Below are positions 54,071-64,000 of a stretch of 64,000 nt of DNA, piece after piece. Every line of letters starts with the position of its first letter. The stretch's first letter is position 1. Made by a program: the position numbers and the translations under genes. The notes beneath the pieces are model-generated. The model made no database searches. It was given only the letters and a program-made list of their open reading frames with translations, and was not told where the DNA came from. Source of the DNA: Tianweitania populi (GTDB taxonomy: Bacteria; Pseudomonadota; Alphaproteobacteria; Rhizobiales; Rhizobiaceae); NCBI RefSeq assembly GCF_014652875.1, contig NZ_BMZQ01000001.1, positions 682,001 to 746,000 on the forward strand, in the 5' to 3' direction.

Positions 54071-54598
54071 ATGACCGCACGGTGGTATATCGTCCATGCC
54101 TATTCGAACTTCGAAAAGAAGGTCGCTGAGGACATCGAGCTGAAGGCCAAGCAGAAGGGTCTGTCGGAACATATCGAGCAGATCGTTGTGCCGACCGAAA
54201 AGGTCACCGAGGTCCGCCGCGGCCGCAAGGTCGATGCCGAGCGCAAGTTCTTCCCGGGCTATGTCCTGGTGCGCGCCAACCTGTCGGACGCCGTGTTCTC
54301 GCTGATCAAGAATACGCCCAAGGTGACGGGCTTCCTGGGCGATTCCAAGCCTGTGCCGATCACGGACAAGGAAGCCGAGCGCATCATGCACCAGGTGCAA
54401 GAAGGCGTCGAGCGTCCGAAGCCTTCGGTGACGTTCGAGTTCGGCGAGGAAGTCAGCGTCTCCGACGGTCCGTTCGCTTCCTTCAAGGGCTTTGTCCAGG
54501 AAGTGGACGAGGAGCGTTCGCGCCTCAAGGTCGAAGTTTCCATCTTCGGACGCGCCGTGCCGGTGGATCTCGAATTCGGTCAGGTCGAGAAGGTCTGA
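54071..54598 (+). CDS. nusG: Transcription termination/antitermination protein NusG
   Basis: 175 residues. The NGN domain begins RWYIVHAYSNFEKKVAEDIE and has KFFPGYVLVRANL; the C-terminal KOW domain has VSVSDGPFASFKGFVQEVDE. It binds RNA polymerase and links it to Rho or to ribosomal S10. It follows secE by 25 bases. Confidence 0.97.
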   Translation: MTARWYIVHAYSNFEKKVAEDIELKAKQKGLSEHIEQIVVPTEKVTEVRRGRKVDAERKFFPGYVLVRANLSDAVFSLIKNTPKVTGFLGDSKPVPITDKEAERIMHQVQEGVERPKPSVTFEFGEEVSVSDGPFASFKGFVQEVDEERSRLKVEVSIFGRAVPVDLEFGQVEKV

Positions 54599-54631
54599 TC
54601 GTTTCACGCGGACTTGAAGGTTCGTGTGTAA

Positions 54632-54649
54632 GCAGGAGGGTTCTCCTGC
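54632..54649 (+). promoter_or_regulatory. Hairpin in the rplK leader
   Basis: GCAGGAG (54632-54638), loop GGTT, CTCCTGC (54643-54649). It lies in the 151-base gap between nusG and rplK. In E. coli the L1 protein represses rplKA by binding this leader; whether this hairpin is that site is inference. Confidence 0.45.
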
Positions 54650-54749
54650 AAAGGCCGGTGGGAGGAACGAGCGACTTTAGCCGGTCGCATCAACCAAACC
54701 ACCGCACTGCAACCGCCGGCATCAGTCCGGTATAAAGAAGGCAGAGTAT

Positions 54750-55181
54750 ATGGCTAAGAAAATTGCAGGCCAGCTCAAGCTCCAGGTCAAGGCAGCGTCG
54801 GCAACCCCGTCGCCTCCGATCGGCCCGGCTCTTGGTCAGCGCGGCATCAACATCATGGAGTTCTGCAAGGCGTTCAACGCGCAGACCCAGGAGATGGAGA
54901 AGGGTTCGCCCGTCCCCGTCGTGATCACCTATTATCAGGACAAGTCGTTCACCTTCGTCATGAAGACGCCGCCGGTGTCTTACTTCCTGAAGAAGGCCGC
55001 CAAGATCGAGTCCGGCTCGAAGCTTCCCGGCAAGGGTGGCGTGGCCGGCCGTATCACGCAGGCGCAGGTTCGTGAGATCGCCGAAGCGAAGCTCAAGGAT
55101 CTGAACGCAAACGACGTCGATGCAGCGATGCGCATGGTTGAGGGCTCGGCCCGCTCCATGGGCCTGGAAGTGGTGGGCTGA
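54750..55181 (+). CDS. rplK: 50S ribosomal protein L11
   Basis: 143 residues. [20 protein letters not shown] and [19 protein letters not shown] at the N-terminus and GTVEGTARSMG-like [15 protein letters not shown] at the end are as expected. It binds the GTPase-associated centre of 23S rRNA. AAGAAGGCAGAG upstream. Confidence 0.98.
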   Translation: MAKKIAGQLKLQVKAASATPSPPIGPALGQRGINIMEFCKAFNAQTQEMEKGSPVPVVITYYQDKSFTFVMKTPPVSYFLKKAAKIESGSKLPGKGGVAGRITQAQVREIAEAKLKDLNANDVDAAMRMVEGSARSMGLEVVG

Positions 55182-55185
55182 GATC

Positions 55186-55890
55186 ATGGCTAAGAAGGCT
55201 GGAAAGCGCATCACGCTCGCTCGCAAGGGCATTGATGTCGACAAGAACTACGATCTCGCCGAGGCCGTGAAGCTGCTCAAGGAGCGCGCCACTGCCAAGT
55301 TCGACGAGACCATCGAAGTCGCTATGAACCTCGGCGTTGATCCACGCCATGCTGACCAGATGGTCCGCGGCGTGGTGAACCTGCCTAACGGCACGGGACG
55401 TACGGTTCGCGTTGCTGTGTTTGCTCGTGGTGACAAGGCTGATGAAGCCCGCGCTGCCGGTGCCGACATTGTTGGCGCGGAAGATCTGGTTGAAACCGTC
55501 CAGAAGGGCGAGATCGACTTCGATCGCTGCATCGCCACCCCGGACATGATGCCGCTGGTCGGTCGTCTCGGTAAGGTCCTCGGCCCGCGCGGCATGATGC
55601 CGAACCCGAAGGTCGGCACCGTGACCGTCGACGTTGCCGGCGCCGTCAAGGCGTCCAAGGGCGGCGCTGTCGAGTTCCGCGTTGAAAAGGCCGGCATCAT
55701 TCATGCTGGCGTTGGCAAGGCGTCCTTCGAGTCGACCGCTCTGGTGGAAAACATCCGGGCTTTCGCTGACGCGGTTGTTCGCGCCAAGCCGGCCGGCGCC
55801 AAGGGTGTGTACGTTCAGAAGATCGCGTTGACCTCGACCATGGGCCCAGGCCTCAAGGTCGATTTCTCGACCCTGAACCCGGCTTCCTAA
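55186..55890 (+). CDS. rplA: 50S ribosomal protein L1
   Basis: 234 residues. [60 protein letters not shown] and the C-terminal VDFSTL are family blocks. It forms the L1 stalk and is the likely translational repressor of rplKA. Four bases after the rplK stop. Confidence 0.98.
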   Translation: MAKKAGKRITLARKGIDVDKNYDLAEAVKLLKERATAKFDETIEVAMNLGVDPRHADQMVRGVVNLPNGTGRTVRVAVFARGDKADEARAAGADIVGAEDLVETVQKGEIDFDRCIATPDMMPLVGRLGKVLGPRGMMPNPKVGTVTVDVAGAVKASKGGAVEFRVEKAGIIHAGVGKASFESTALVENIRAFADAVVRAKPAGAKGVYVQKIALTSTMGPGLKVDFSTLNPAS

Positions 55891-56250
55891 GGGAAGCAAC
55901 GGCTGGCCCGAGAGGCTGGCCTACCAATTCCGGGCGCTTCGGCGTCCGGATATGCGGACCAGAAATGATCCGCAATCCTGTCCGAGACTGCAGGCGGTTC
56001 CAAAACGAGCGGGACCTTAATCGCAAAGCCTGCATGAGACGGGTGAGGGCTGATTTCTCGATGCTGCGGCATCGTGCTGTCGGTTCGAACCGTGAGTGCC
56101 TTTTGTCTGCGTGCTGTTCGGCAACGAGCAGCATGGCGAAAGGGGACAGGATCCTCGAACGCCGACCGGATGGTCTTTCAGATCGCCCGCCGGCAAAAGG
56201 CAACCGGCAGACTGCTTCGCAAGAAGTGGACTGCCAACTGGAGATAGGCA
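55891..56250 (+). promoter_or_regulatory. L10 leader region upstream of rplJ
   Basis: 360 bases without a gene. A hairpin CGGGCGC-TTCG-GCGTCCG lies close after rplA and may end part of transcription. The segment around CCTGCATGAGACGGGTGAG (about 56027-56047) looks like the folded core of L10-type leaders, to which L10-(L12)4 binds to shut off rplJL. The exact fold was not computed. Confidence 0.5.
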
Positions 56251-56769
56251 GTGGATAGAGCGGAAAAACGCGAATTCGTCACGGGCCTGAACGACGTGTT
56301 TAAAAGCACGGGTTCTGTGGTCGTGGCCCACTATGCCGGTCTGACTGTGGCGCAAATGAACGATCTTCGTACGAAGATGCGCGCTGCAGGTGGCACCGTC
56401 AAAGTCGCGAAGAACCGCCTCGCCGTTATCGCTCTTCAGGGTACGGACTCCGAGGAGATGAACGCCCTGTTCAAGGGACAGACGCTCATCGCTTACTCGG
56501 ACGATCCGGTTGCGGCTCCCAAGGTTGCATCCGATTTCGCCAAGACGAATGACAAGCTCGTCATTCTCGGCGGCGCAATGGGTGCCACGGCGTTGAACGC
56601 CGAGGGTGTCAAGTCTCTGGCAACCATGCCGTCGCTCGATGAACTTCGTGCGAAGATCGTTGGCATGATCCAGACCCCCGCGACCCGTATCGCCGCAGTC
56701 GTCAACGCACCGGCGGGCAACCTCGCCCGCGTGTTTGGCGCCTATGCCCGGAAGGACGAGGCGGCCTGA
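56251..56769 (+). CDS. rplJ: 50S ribosomal protein L10
   Basis: 172 residues starting with GTG, preceded by [60 protein letters not shown] and [20 protein letters not shown] are family blocks. The C-terminal helix holds L7/L12 dimers on the ribosome stalk. The GTG start keeps output lower than rplL. Confidence 0.97.
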   Translation: MDRAEKREFVTGLNDVFKSTGSVVVAHYAGLTVAQMNDLRTKMRAAGGTVKVAKNRLAVIALQGTDSEEMNALFKGQTLIAYSDDPVAAPKVASDFAKTNDKLVILGGAMGATALNAEGVKSLATMPSLDELRAKIVGMIQTPATRIAAVVNAPAGNLARVFGAYARKDEAA

Positions 56770-56826
56770 GGCCGTTCCTCGCAATCAACAGAACACGTTT
56801 CGAACCAACCATAAGGAACTAGTAAC

Positions 56827-57204
56827 ATGGCTGATCTCGCAAAGATCGTTGACGACCTGTCGGCCCTGACCGTCCTCGAGGCGGCTGAGCTGTCGAAGCT
56901 GCTGGAAGAGAAGTGGGGCGTTTCCGCTGCTGCTCCTGTTGCTGTTGCTGCTGCTGGCGGCGCTGCTGCTCCGGCTGAAGCTGCTGAAGAGAAGACCGAG
57001 TTCGACGTCGTCCTCACGGATGCCGGCGCACAGAAGATCAACGTCATTAAGGAAGTGCGTGCGATCACCGGTCTCGGCCTCAAGGAAGCCAAGGACCTGG
57101 TCGAAGGCGCGCCGAAGGTTGTCAAGGAAGCCGTTTCCAAGGCTGACGCTGACAAGCTCAAGGCTCAGCTAGAAGGCGCAGGCGCCAAGGTTGAACTGAA
57201 GTAA
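56827..57204 (+). CDS. rplL: 50S ribosomal protein L7/L12
   Basis: 125 residues. N-terminal dimerising part, an Ala/Val/Pro-rich hinge (about residues 38-55), and the C-terminal factor-binding part with [20 protein letters not shown] and [26 protein letters not shown] lies before the ATG. Confidence 0.98.
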   Translation: MADLAKIVDDLSALTVLEAAELSKLLEEKWGVSAAAPVAVAAAGGAAAPAEAAEEKTEFDVVLTDAGAQKINVIKEVRAITGLGLKEAKDLVEGAPKVVKEAVSKADADKLKAQLEGAGAKVELK

Positions 57205-57210
57205 GCGTTT

Positions 57211-57257
57211 CGTCGCTTGTTTCCGGCGGGTGGTTCAACCATCCGCCGGTTGCGACG
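57211..57257 (+). terminator. Strong hairpin between rplL and rpoB (attenuator or processing site)
   Basis: A 12-bp stem (57223-57234 with 57238-57249, one G-T pair) is capped by a 3-base loop. Outer arms CGTCGC (57211-57216) and GCGACG (57252-57257) extend it. No T-run follows. In E. coli this spacer has an attenuator and an RNase III site that lower rpoBC relative to rplJL. Confidence 0.6.
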
Positions 57258-57405
57258 AAGGAAAGATGGGAAACCTTTTTCCTGAGGGCCGCAGCGGGGC
57301 TTTTAGGAAATGGGTTTCTGCCCGTTTCAGAGATAGGCCGGAGCGATCCGGCACCCCGGCAGCGATGGCGGGCGAGGTAAGCCAGTAAGGCAGCAAGGAG
57401 CGACG

Positions 57406-60400
57406 ATGGCCCAGACGCAGACTTTTAATGGTCGCAGGCGCGTGCGCAAATTCTTCGGAGATATTCCGGAAGTTGCGGAGATGCCGAACCTCATTGAGGT
57501 TCAAAAGGCATCCTATGATCAGTTCCTTATGGTCGATGAGCCGGAAGGCGGACGTCAGAACGAAGGGCTCCAGGCTGTTTTCAAGTCGGTGTTCCCGATT
57601 TCCGACTTCTCCGGCGCTTCCATGCTGGAATTCGTGAAGTACGAATTCGAAGATCCGAAGTTCGACGTTGACGAATGCCGTCAGCGCGATTTGACCTTTG
57701 CCGCTCCGCTCAAGGTCACGCTGCGCCTGATCGTGTTCGATATTGACGAGGACACCGGCTCGAAATCCGTCAAGGACATCAAGGAGCAGGACGTTTACAT
57801 GGGCGACATGCCGCTCATGACGTCCAACGGCACCTTCATCATCAACGGCACCGAGCGCGTCATCGTTTCGCAGATGCACCGTTCGCCGGGCGTCTTCTTC
57901 GATCACGACAAGGGCAAGTCGCATTCATCGGGCAAGCTGCTGTTTGCTGCGCGCGTTATTCCTTATCGCGGCTCGTGGCTCGACATCGAGTTCGACTCCA
58001 AGGACGTCGTGCACGCCCGCATCGATCGTCGCCGCAAGATTCCTGCGACCTCGCTGTTGATGGCCCTTGGTATGGATGGCGAGGAGATCCTCTCGACCTT
58101 CTATAACAAGATCACCTTCAAGCGTGCCGGCGATCATTGGCGCATTCCGTTCTCGGCCGAGCGTTTCCGCGGCATGAAGGCTGTGACCGACATGGTCGAC
58201 GCCGACACCGGCGAGATCGTCGTCGAAGCCGGCAAGAAGATCACCGCGCGTCAGGCCCGTCAGCTGTCCGAAAAGGGCCTGAAGGCACTCAAGGCGACGG
58301 AAGACGATCTGATCGGCAACTACCTTGCCGAAGATATCGTCAACTACGCCACGGGTGAGATCTTCCTCGAGGCCGGCGACGAGATCGACGAGAAGACGCT
58401 CAAGGTTCTGCTGGAAAGCGGCGGCAACGAAGTCGAGGTTCTCGACATCGACCACGTCAATGTGGGCGCCTATATCCGCAACACGCTGAACGTCGACAAG
58501 AACGAAAGCCGTCAGGACGCGCTGTTCGACATCTACCGCGTCATGCGCCCGGGTGAGCCGCCAACGCTCGAAACGGCGGAAGCGATGTTCAACTCGCTGT
58601 TCTTTGATGCCGAGCGCTACGACCTTTCGGCCGTGGGTCGCGTCAAGATGAACATGCGTCTGGAACTCGACGCCGAAGACACCGTGCGCGTTCTGCGCCG
58701 CGAGGACATCTTGGCCGTCGTGAAGACGCTGGTTGAGCTGCGCGACGGCAAGGGCGAGATCGACGACATCGACAATCTCGGTAACCGCCGTGTGCGCTCG
58801 GTCGGCGAGCTCATGGAGAACCAGTACCGCGTCGGTCTGCTGCGCATGGAGCGTGCGATCAAGGAGCGCATGTCGTCGATCGAGATCGACACCGTCATGC
58901 CGCAGGACCTGATCAACGCCAAGCCTGCCGCTGCCGCCGTGCGTGAGTTCTTCGGTTCCTCGCAGCTGTCGCAGTTCATGGATCAAACCAATCCGCTGTC
59001 GGAGATCACGCATAAGCGTCGTCTTTCGGCTCTCGGACCTGGCGGTTTGACCCGCGAACGCGCCGGCTTCGAAGTCCGCGACGTGCATCCGACGCATTAC
59101 GGCCGTATCTGCCCGATCGAAACGCCGGAAGGCCCGAACATCGGTCTGATCAACTCGCTGGCGACCTTCGCACGCGTCAACAAGTACGGCTTTATCGAAA
59201 GCCCGTATCGTCGCATCAAGGACGGCCGGGTTTCGGACGACGTCGTGTATCTGTCGGCGATGGAAGAAGCGAAGCACTACGTTGCGCAGGCGAACGCCGA
59301 GCTCGACGACAATGGTTCGTTCGTGGACGAGTTCGTGATCTGCCGTAACGCTGGCGAAGTCTTGATGACGCCGCGCGAAAACGTCGATCTCATGGACGTG
59401 TCGCCCAAGCAGATGGTGTCGGTCGCTGCCGCGCTGATCCCGTTCCTGGAAAACGACGACGCCAACCGCGCTCTGATGGGCTCCAACATGCAGCGTCAGG
59501 CTGTGCCGTTGGTTCGCGCCGAAGCGCCGTTCGTCGGCACCGGCATGGAGCCGATCGTTGCCCGTGACTCGGGCGCCGCAATCGGTGCACGCCGTACCGG
59601 CATCGTCGACCAGGTGGACGCGACGCGTATCGTTATTCGCGCAACGGAAGATCTCGAAGCCGGAAAGTCGGGCGTCGACATCTATCGTCTGATGAAGTTC
59701 CAGCGCTCCAATCAGTCGAGCTGCATCAATCAGCGTCCGCTTGTTCGCGTCGGCGACCGCATCCAGAAGGGCGACATCATCGCGGACGGTCCGTCGACCG
59801 ACCTCGGCGATCTGGCACTTGGCCGCAACGTGCTCGTCGCGTTCATGCCTTGGAACGGCTACAACTACGAGGACTCGATCCTTCTGTCCGAGCGCATTGT
59901 CGCCGATGACGTCTTCACCTCGATCCATATCGAGGAGTTCGAGGTCATGGCTCGCGATACGAAGCTTGGACCTGAGGAAATCACGCGCGACATTCCGAAC
60001 GTGTCGGAAGAAGCGCTGAAGAACCTCGATGAAGCGGGTATCGTCTACATCGGTGCGGAAGTGGCGCCGGGTGACATTCTCGTCGGCAAGATCACGCCGA
60101 AGGGCGAAAGCCCGATGACGCCGGAAGAAAAGCTTCTGCGCGCGATCTTCGGCGAAAAGGCTTCCGATGTGCGTGACACCTCCATGCGCATGCCGCCCGG
60201 AACCTTCGGCACGATCGTGGAAGTGCGCGTCTTCAATCGCCACGGCGTTGAGAAGGACGAGCGCGCCATGGCCATCGAGCGCGAGGAAATCGAGCGTCTC
60301 GCCAAGGACCGTGACGACGAGCAGGCGATCCTCGACCGCAACGTGTATGCCCGTTTGGCGGACATGCTGACGGACAAGGAAGCCGTTGCTGGTCCGAAGG

Positions 60401-61539
60401 GTTTCAAGAAGGGCACCACGCTTTCCCGTGAGATGCTTACCGACTATCCGCGTTCGCAGTGGTGGCAGTTTGCCGTCGATGACGAGCGGGCTCAGAGCGA
60501 ACTCGAAGCACTTCGGGGTCAGTACGACGACTCCAAGAAGGCGCTTGAGCAGCGCTTCATGAACAAGGTCGAGAAGGTCCAGCGCGGCGACGAGATGCCT
60601 CCGGGCGTCATGAAGATGGTCAAGGTCTTCGTGGCCGTGAAGCGCAAGATGCAGCCGGGCGACAAGATGGCCGGCCGCCACGGCAACAAGGGCGTGGTCT
60701 CGCGGATCGTGCCGGTGGAAGACATGCCGTTCCTGGAAAACGGAACGCATGCCGACATCGTGCTCAACCCGTTGGGCGTGCCATCCCGCATGAACGTCGG
60801 CCAGATTCTGGAAACGCATCTGGGCTGGGCCTGCGCGGGCATGGGCCGTCAGATCGGTGAATTGATCGAGGCGTACAAGACCGGTGGCGATATTAAGCCG
60901 CTGCGCGCCACGCTCGAGGAACTGCTGCCGGACAACGATCGCAACGAGCCGGTTCGCGACTATGACGACGAGAGCGTTCTGCTTCTCGCCGACCAGATGA
61001 AGCGCGGCGTGTCGATTGCCACGCCGGTGTTCGACGGTGCCAACGAAGCCAACATCAATGCGATGCTGGAACAAGCCGGTCTGCATTCGTCGGGTCAGTC
61101 GCAGCTCTATGACGGACGCACAGGTGAACCGTTCGATCGCAAAGTGACGATGGGCTACATATATATGCTCAAGCTCAATCACTTGGTGGACGACAAGATC
61201 CACGCGCGTTCGATCGGGCCTTACTCGCTGGTGACCCAGCAGCCGCTGGGTGGCAAGGCGCAGTTCGGTGGCCAGCGCTTCGGCGAGATGGAGGTCTGGG
61301 CTCTGGAAGCATACGGTGCAGCTTACACGCTGCAGGAAATGCTGACGGTGAAGTCGGACGACGTTGCAGGCCGTACCAAGGTCTACGAGTCGATTGTACG
61401 CGGCGACGATACGTTCGAAGCCGGTATTCCGGAGAGCTTCAACGTTCTCGTCAAGGAAATGCGGTCGCTGGGCCTCAACGTCCAGCTCGAGAACTCGAAG
61501 GGCGAAGAGCCCGTTCGGCTTCCGGACGCTGCCGAGTAA
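57406..61539 (+). CDS. rpoB: DNA-directed RNA polymerase subunit beta
   Basis: 1377 residues, full length for alphaproteobacteria. The rifampicin region reads [20 protein letters not shown] then [20 protein letters not shown], the wild-type form. Other marks: [38 protein letters not shown] and the C-terminal [20 protein letters not shown]. Preceded by CAAGGAGCG. Part of rplJL-rpoBC. Confidence 0.98.
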   Translation: MAQTQTFNGRRRVRKFFGDIPEVAEMPNLIEVQKASYDQFLMVDEPEGGRQNEGLQAVFKSVFPISDFSGASMLEFVKYEFEDPKFDVDECRQRDLTFAAPLKVTLRLIVFDIDEDTGSKSVKDIKEQDVYMGDMPLMTSNGTFIINGTERVIVSQMHRSPGVFFDHDKGKSHSSGKLLFAARVIPYRGSWLDIEFDSKDVVHARIDRRRKIPATSLLMALGMDGEEILSTFYNKITFKRAGDHWRIPFSAERFRGMKAVTDMVDADTGEIVVEAGKKITARQARQLSEKGLKALKATEDDLIGNYLAEDIVNYATGEIFLEAGDEIDEKTLKVLLESGGNEVEVLDIDHVNVGAYIRNTLNVDKNESRQDALFDIYRVMRPGEPPTLETAEAMFNSLFFDAERYDLSAVGRVKMNMRLELDAEDTVRVLRREDILAVVKTLVELRDGKGEIDDIDNLGNRRVRSVGELMENQYRVGLLRMERAIKERMSSIEIDTVMPQDLINAKPAAAAVREFFGSSQLSQFMDQTNPLSEITHKRRLSALGPGGLTRERAGFEVRDVHPTHYGRICPIETPEGPNIGLINSLATFARVNKYGFIESPYRRIKDGRVSDDVVYLSAMEEAKHYVAQANAELDDNGSFVDEFVICRNAGEVLMTPRENVDLMDVSPKQMVSVAAALIPFLENDDANRALMGSNMQRQAVPLVRAEAPFVGTGMEPIVARDSGAAIGARRTGIVDQVDATRIVIRATEDLEAGKSGVDIYRLMKFQRSNQSSCINQRPLVRVGDRIQKGDIIADGPSTDLGDLALGRNVLVAFMPWNGYNYEDSILLSERIVADDVFTSIHIEEFEVMARDTKLGPEEITRDIPNVSEEALKNLDEAGIVYIGAEVAPGDILVGKITPKGESPMTPEEKLLRAIFGEKASDVRDTSMRMPPGTFGTIVEVRVFNRHGVEKDERAMAIEREEIERLAKDRDDEQAILDRNVYARLADMLTDKEAVAGPKGFKKGTTLSREMLTDYPRSQWWQFAVDDERAQSELEALRGQYDDSKKALEQRFMNKVEKVQRGDEMPPGVMKMVKVFVAVKRKMQPGDKMAGRHGNKGVVSRIVPVEDMPFLENGTHADIVLNPLGVPSRMNVGQILETHLGWACAGMGRQIGELIEAYKTGGDIKPLRATLEELLPDNDRNEPVRDYDDESVLLLADQMKRGVSIATPVFDGANEANINAMLEQAGLHSSGQSQLYDGRTGEPFDRKVTMGYIYMLKLNHLVDDKIHARSIGPYSLVTQQPLGGKAQFGGQRFGEMEVWALEAYGAAYTLQEMLTVKSDDVAGRTKVYESIVRGDDTFEAGIPESFNVLVKEMRSLGLNVQLENSKGEEPVRLPDAAE

Positions 61540-61550
61540 AACGGCTTGTT

Positions 61551-61604
61551 GGTGCGTCGCCACGGCGGCGCACCTTTCGATTTCGGCGGGATCATGATCC
61601 CGCC
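61551..61604 (+). repeat. Hairpin plus 20-bp perfect palindrome between rpoB and rpoC
   Basis: A stem GGTGCG-TCGCC / GGCGG-CGCACC (61551-61574) is followed by TTTC. Then comes GGCGGGATCATGATCCCGCC (61585-61604), a fully symmetric 20-mer. They occupy a third of the 164-base rpoB-rpoC spacer and may set read-through or mRNA cleavage. Confidence 0.6.
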
Positions 61605-61667
61605 TCGTTGTGGCCCGAGAAGACGGCCACGACACATGCCGGGCGGGCCGCTCGGAGCGAGATTTAA

Positions 61668-64000
<2,333 letters not shown>

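Noticed and set aside
56791-56805. A third exact GAAC-N7-GAAC match, in the rplJ-rplL spacer
   Set aside because: It is inside a constitutive ribosomal operon with no promoter call. A single copy is close to the chance expectation for this window, so I do not call it a LexA site.
57925-61635. 1236-codon open frame antisense to rpoB
   Set aside because: It is the mirror of a GC-rich, strongly biased coding frame. The rpoB frame has all family motifs, while the antisense product resembles no known protein.

Overview
The window looks like chromosomal core DNA from an alphaproteobacterium of the order Hyphomicrobiales (Rhizobiales). The evidence is an ExoR homologue of the rhizobial type, a tolC / PopZ-family / valS neighbourhood, a fused MoeA-like/MocA-like protein next to a split XdhC pair, a DUF1236 protein, GC-rich sequence and frequent GTG starts. 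I cannot name the genus. I see no insertion sequence, prophage, integrase or CRISPR array. Seven tRNA genes are present: Leu-GAG, Cys-GCA, Asn-GTT, Thr-TGT, Tyr-GTA, Gly-TCC and Trp-CCA.

Layout, left half. The window opens inside a LolC/E-type permease followed by lolD. Next come two GAAC-N7-GAAC sites (the alphaproteobacterial LexA box) and a 28-codon membrane-peptide ORF, antisense to the 3' end of lipB. Then follow tRNA-Leu, a transglycosylase-like lipoprotein, mgtE, a MerR-type regulator, a tctCBA tripartite tricarboxylate transporter set with a small ParB-like gene, a lipoprotein hydrolase with trkH, ilvA, an RNA helicase, an SDR oxidoreductase, and a compact cysK - alaX - sseA - GNAT unit followed by tRNA-Cys. 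A Pcm-like methyltransferase, tolC, a PopZ-family gene, valS, ilvD and exoR come next.

Layout, middle. purB, a P1 peptidase and an ABC-type binding protein lie on the minus strand. A flavin reductase, two XdhC halves and a MoeA/MocA-type fusion lie on the plus strand and suggest molybdenum-cofactor maturation for a xanthine-oxidase-type enzyme encoded elsewhere. A full SUF iron-sulfur locus (NifS-like desulfurase, sufB, C, D, S, T, A) carries an unexplained membrane-protein gene between sufD and sufS.

Layout, right end. After a GFA-family gene, a TfoX-N gene, a second RhlE-type helicase, nadK and rlmB, the window enters the translation/transcription block tRNA-Tyr, tRNA-Gly, tuf, tRNA-Trp, secE, nusG, rplK, rplA, rplJ, rplL, rpoB, rpoC (cut by the window end). 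A glycolipid-binding-domain gene sits between tuf and tRNA-Trp.

The most interesting item is the small peptide ORF behind two tandem LexA boxes at 1555-1717. In size, topology and inferred control it resembles the SOS-induced division inhibitor SidA of Caulobacter, and it is a good candidate for an undescribed checkpoint peptide. All homology calls are by eye from the translated sequence; no searches were run.
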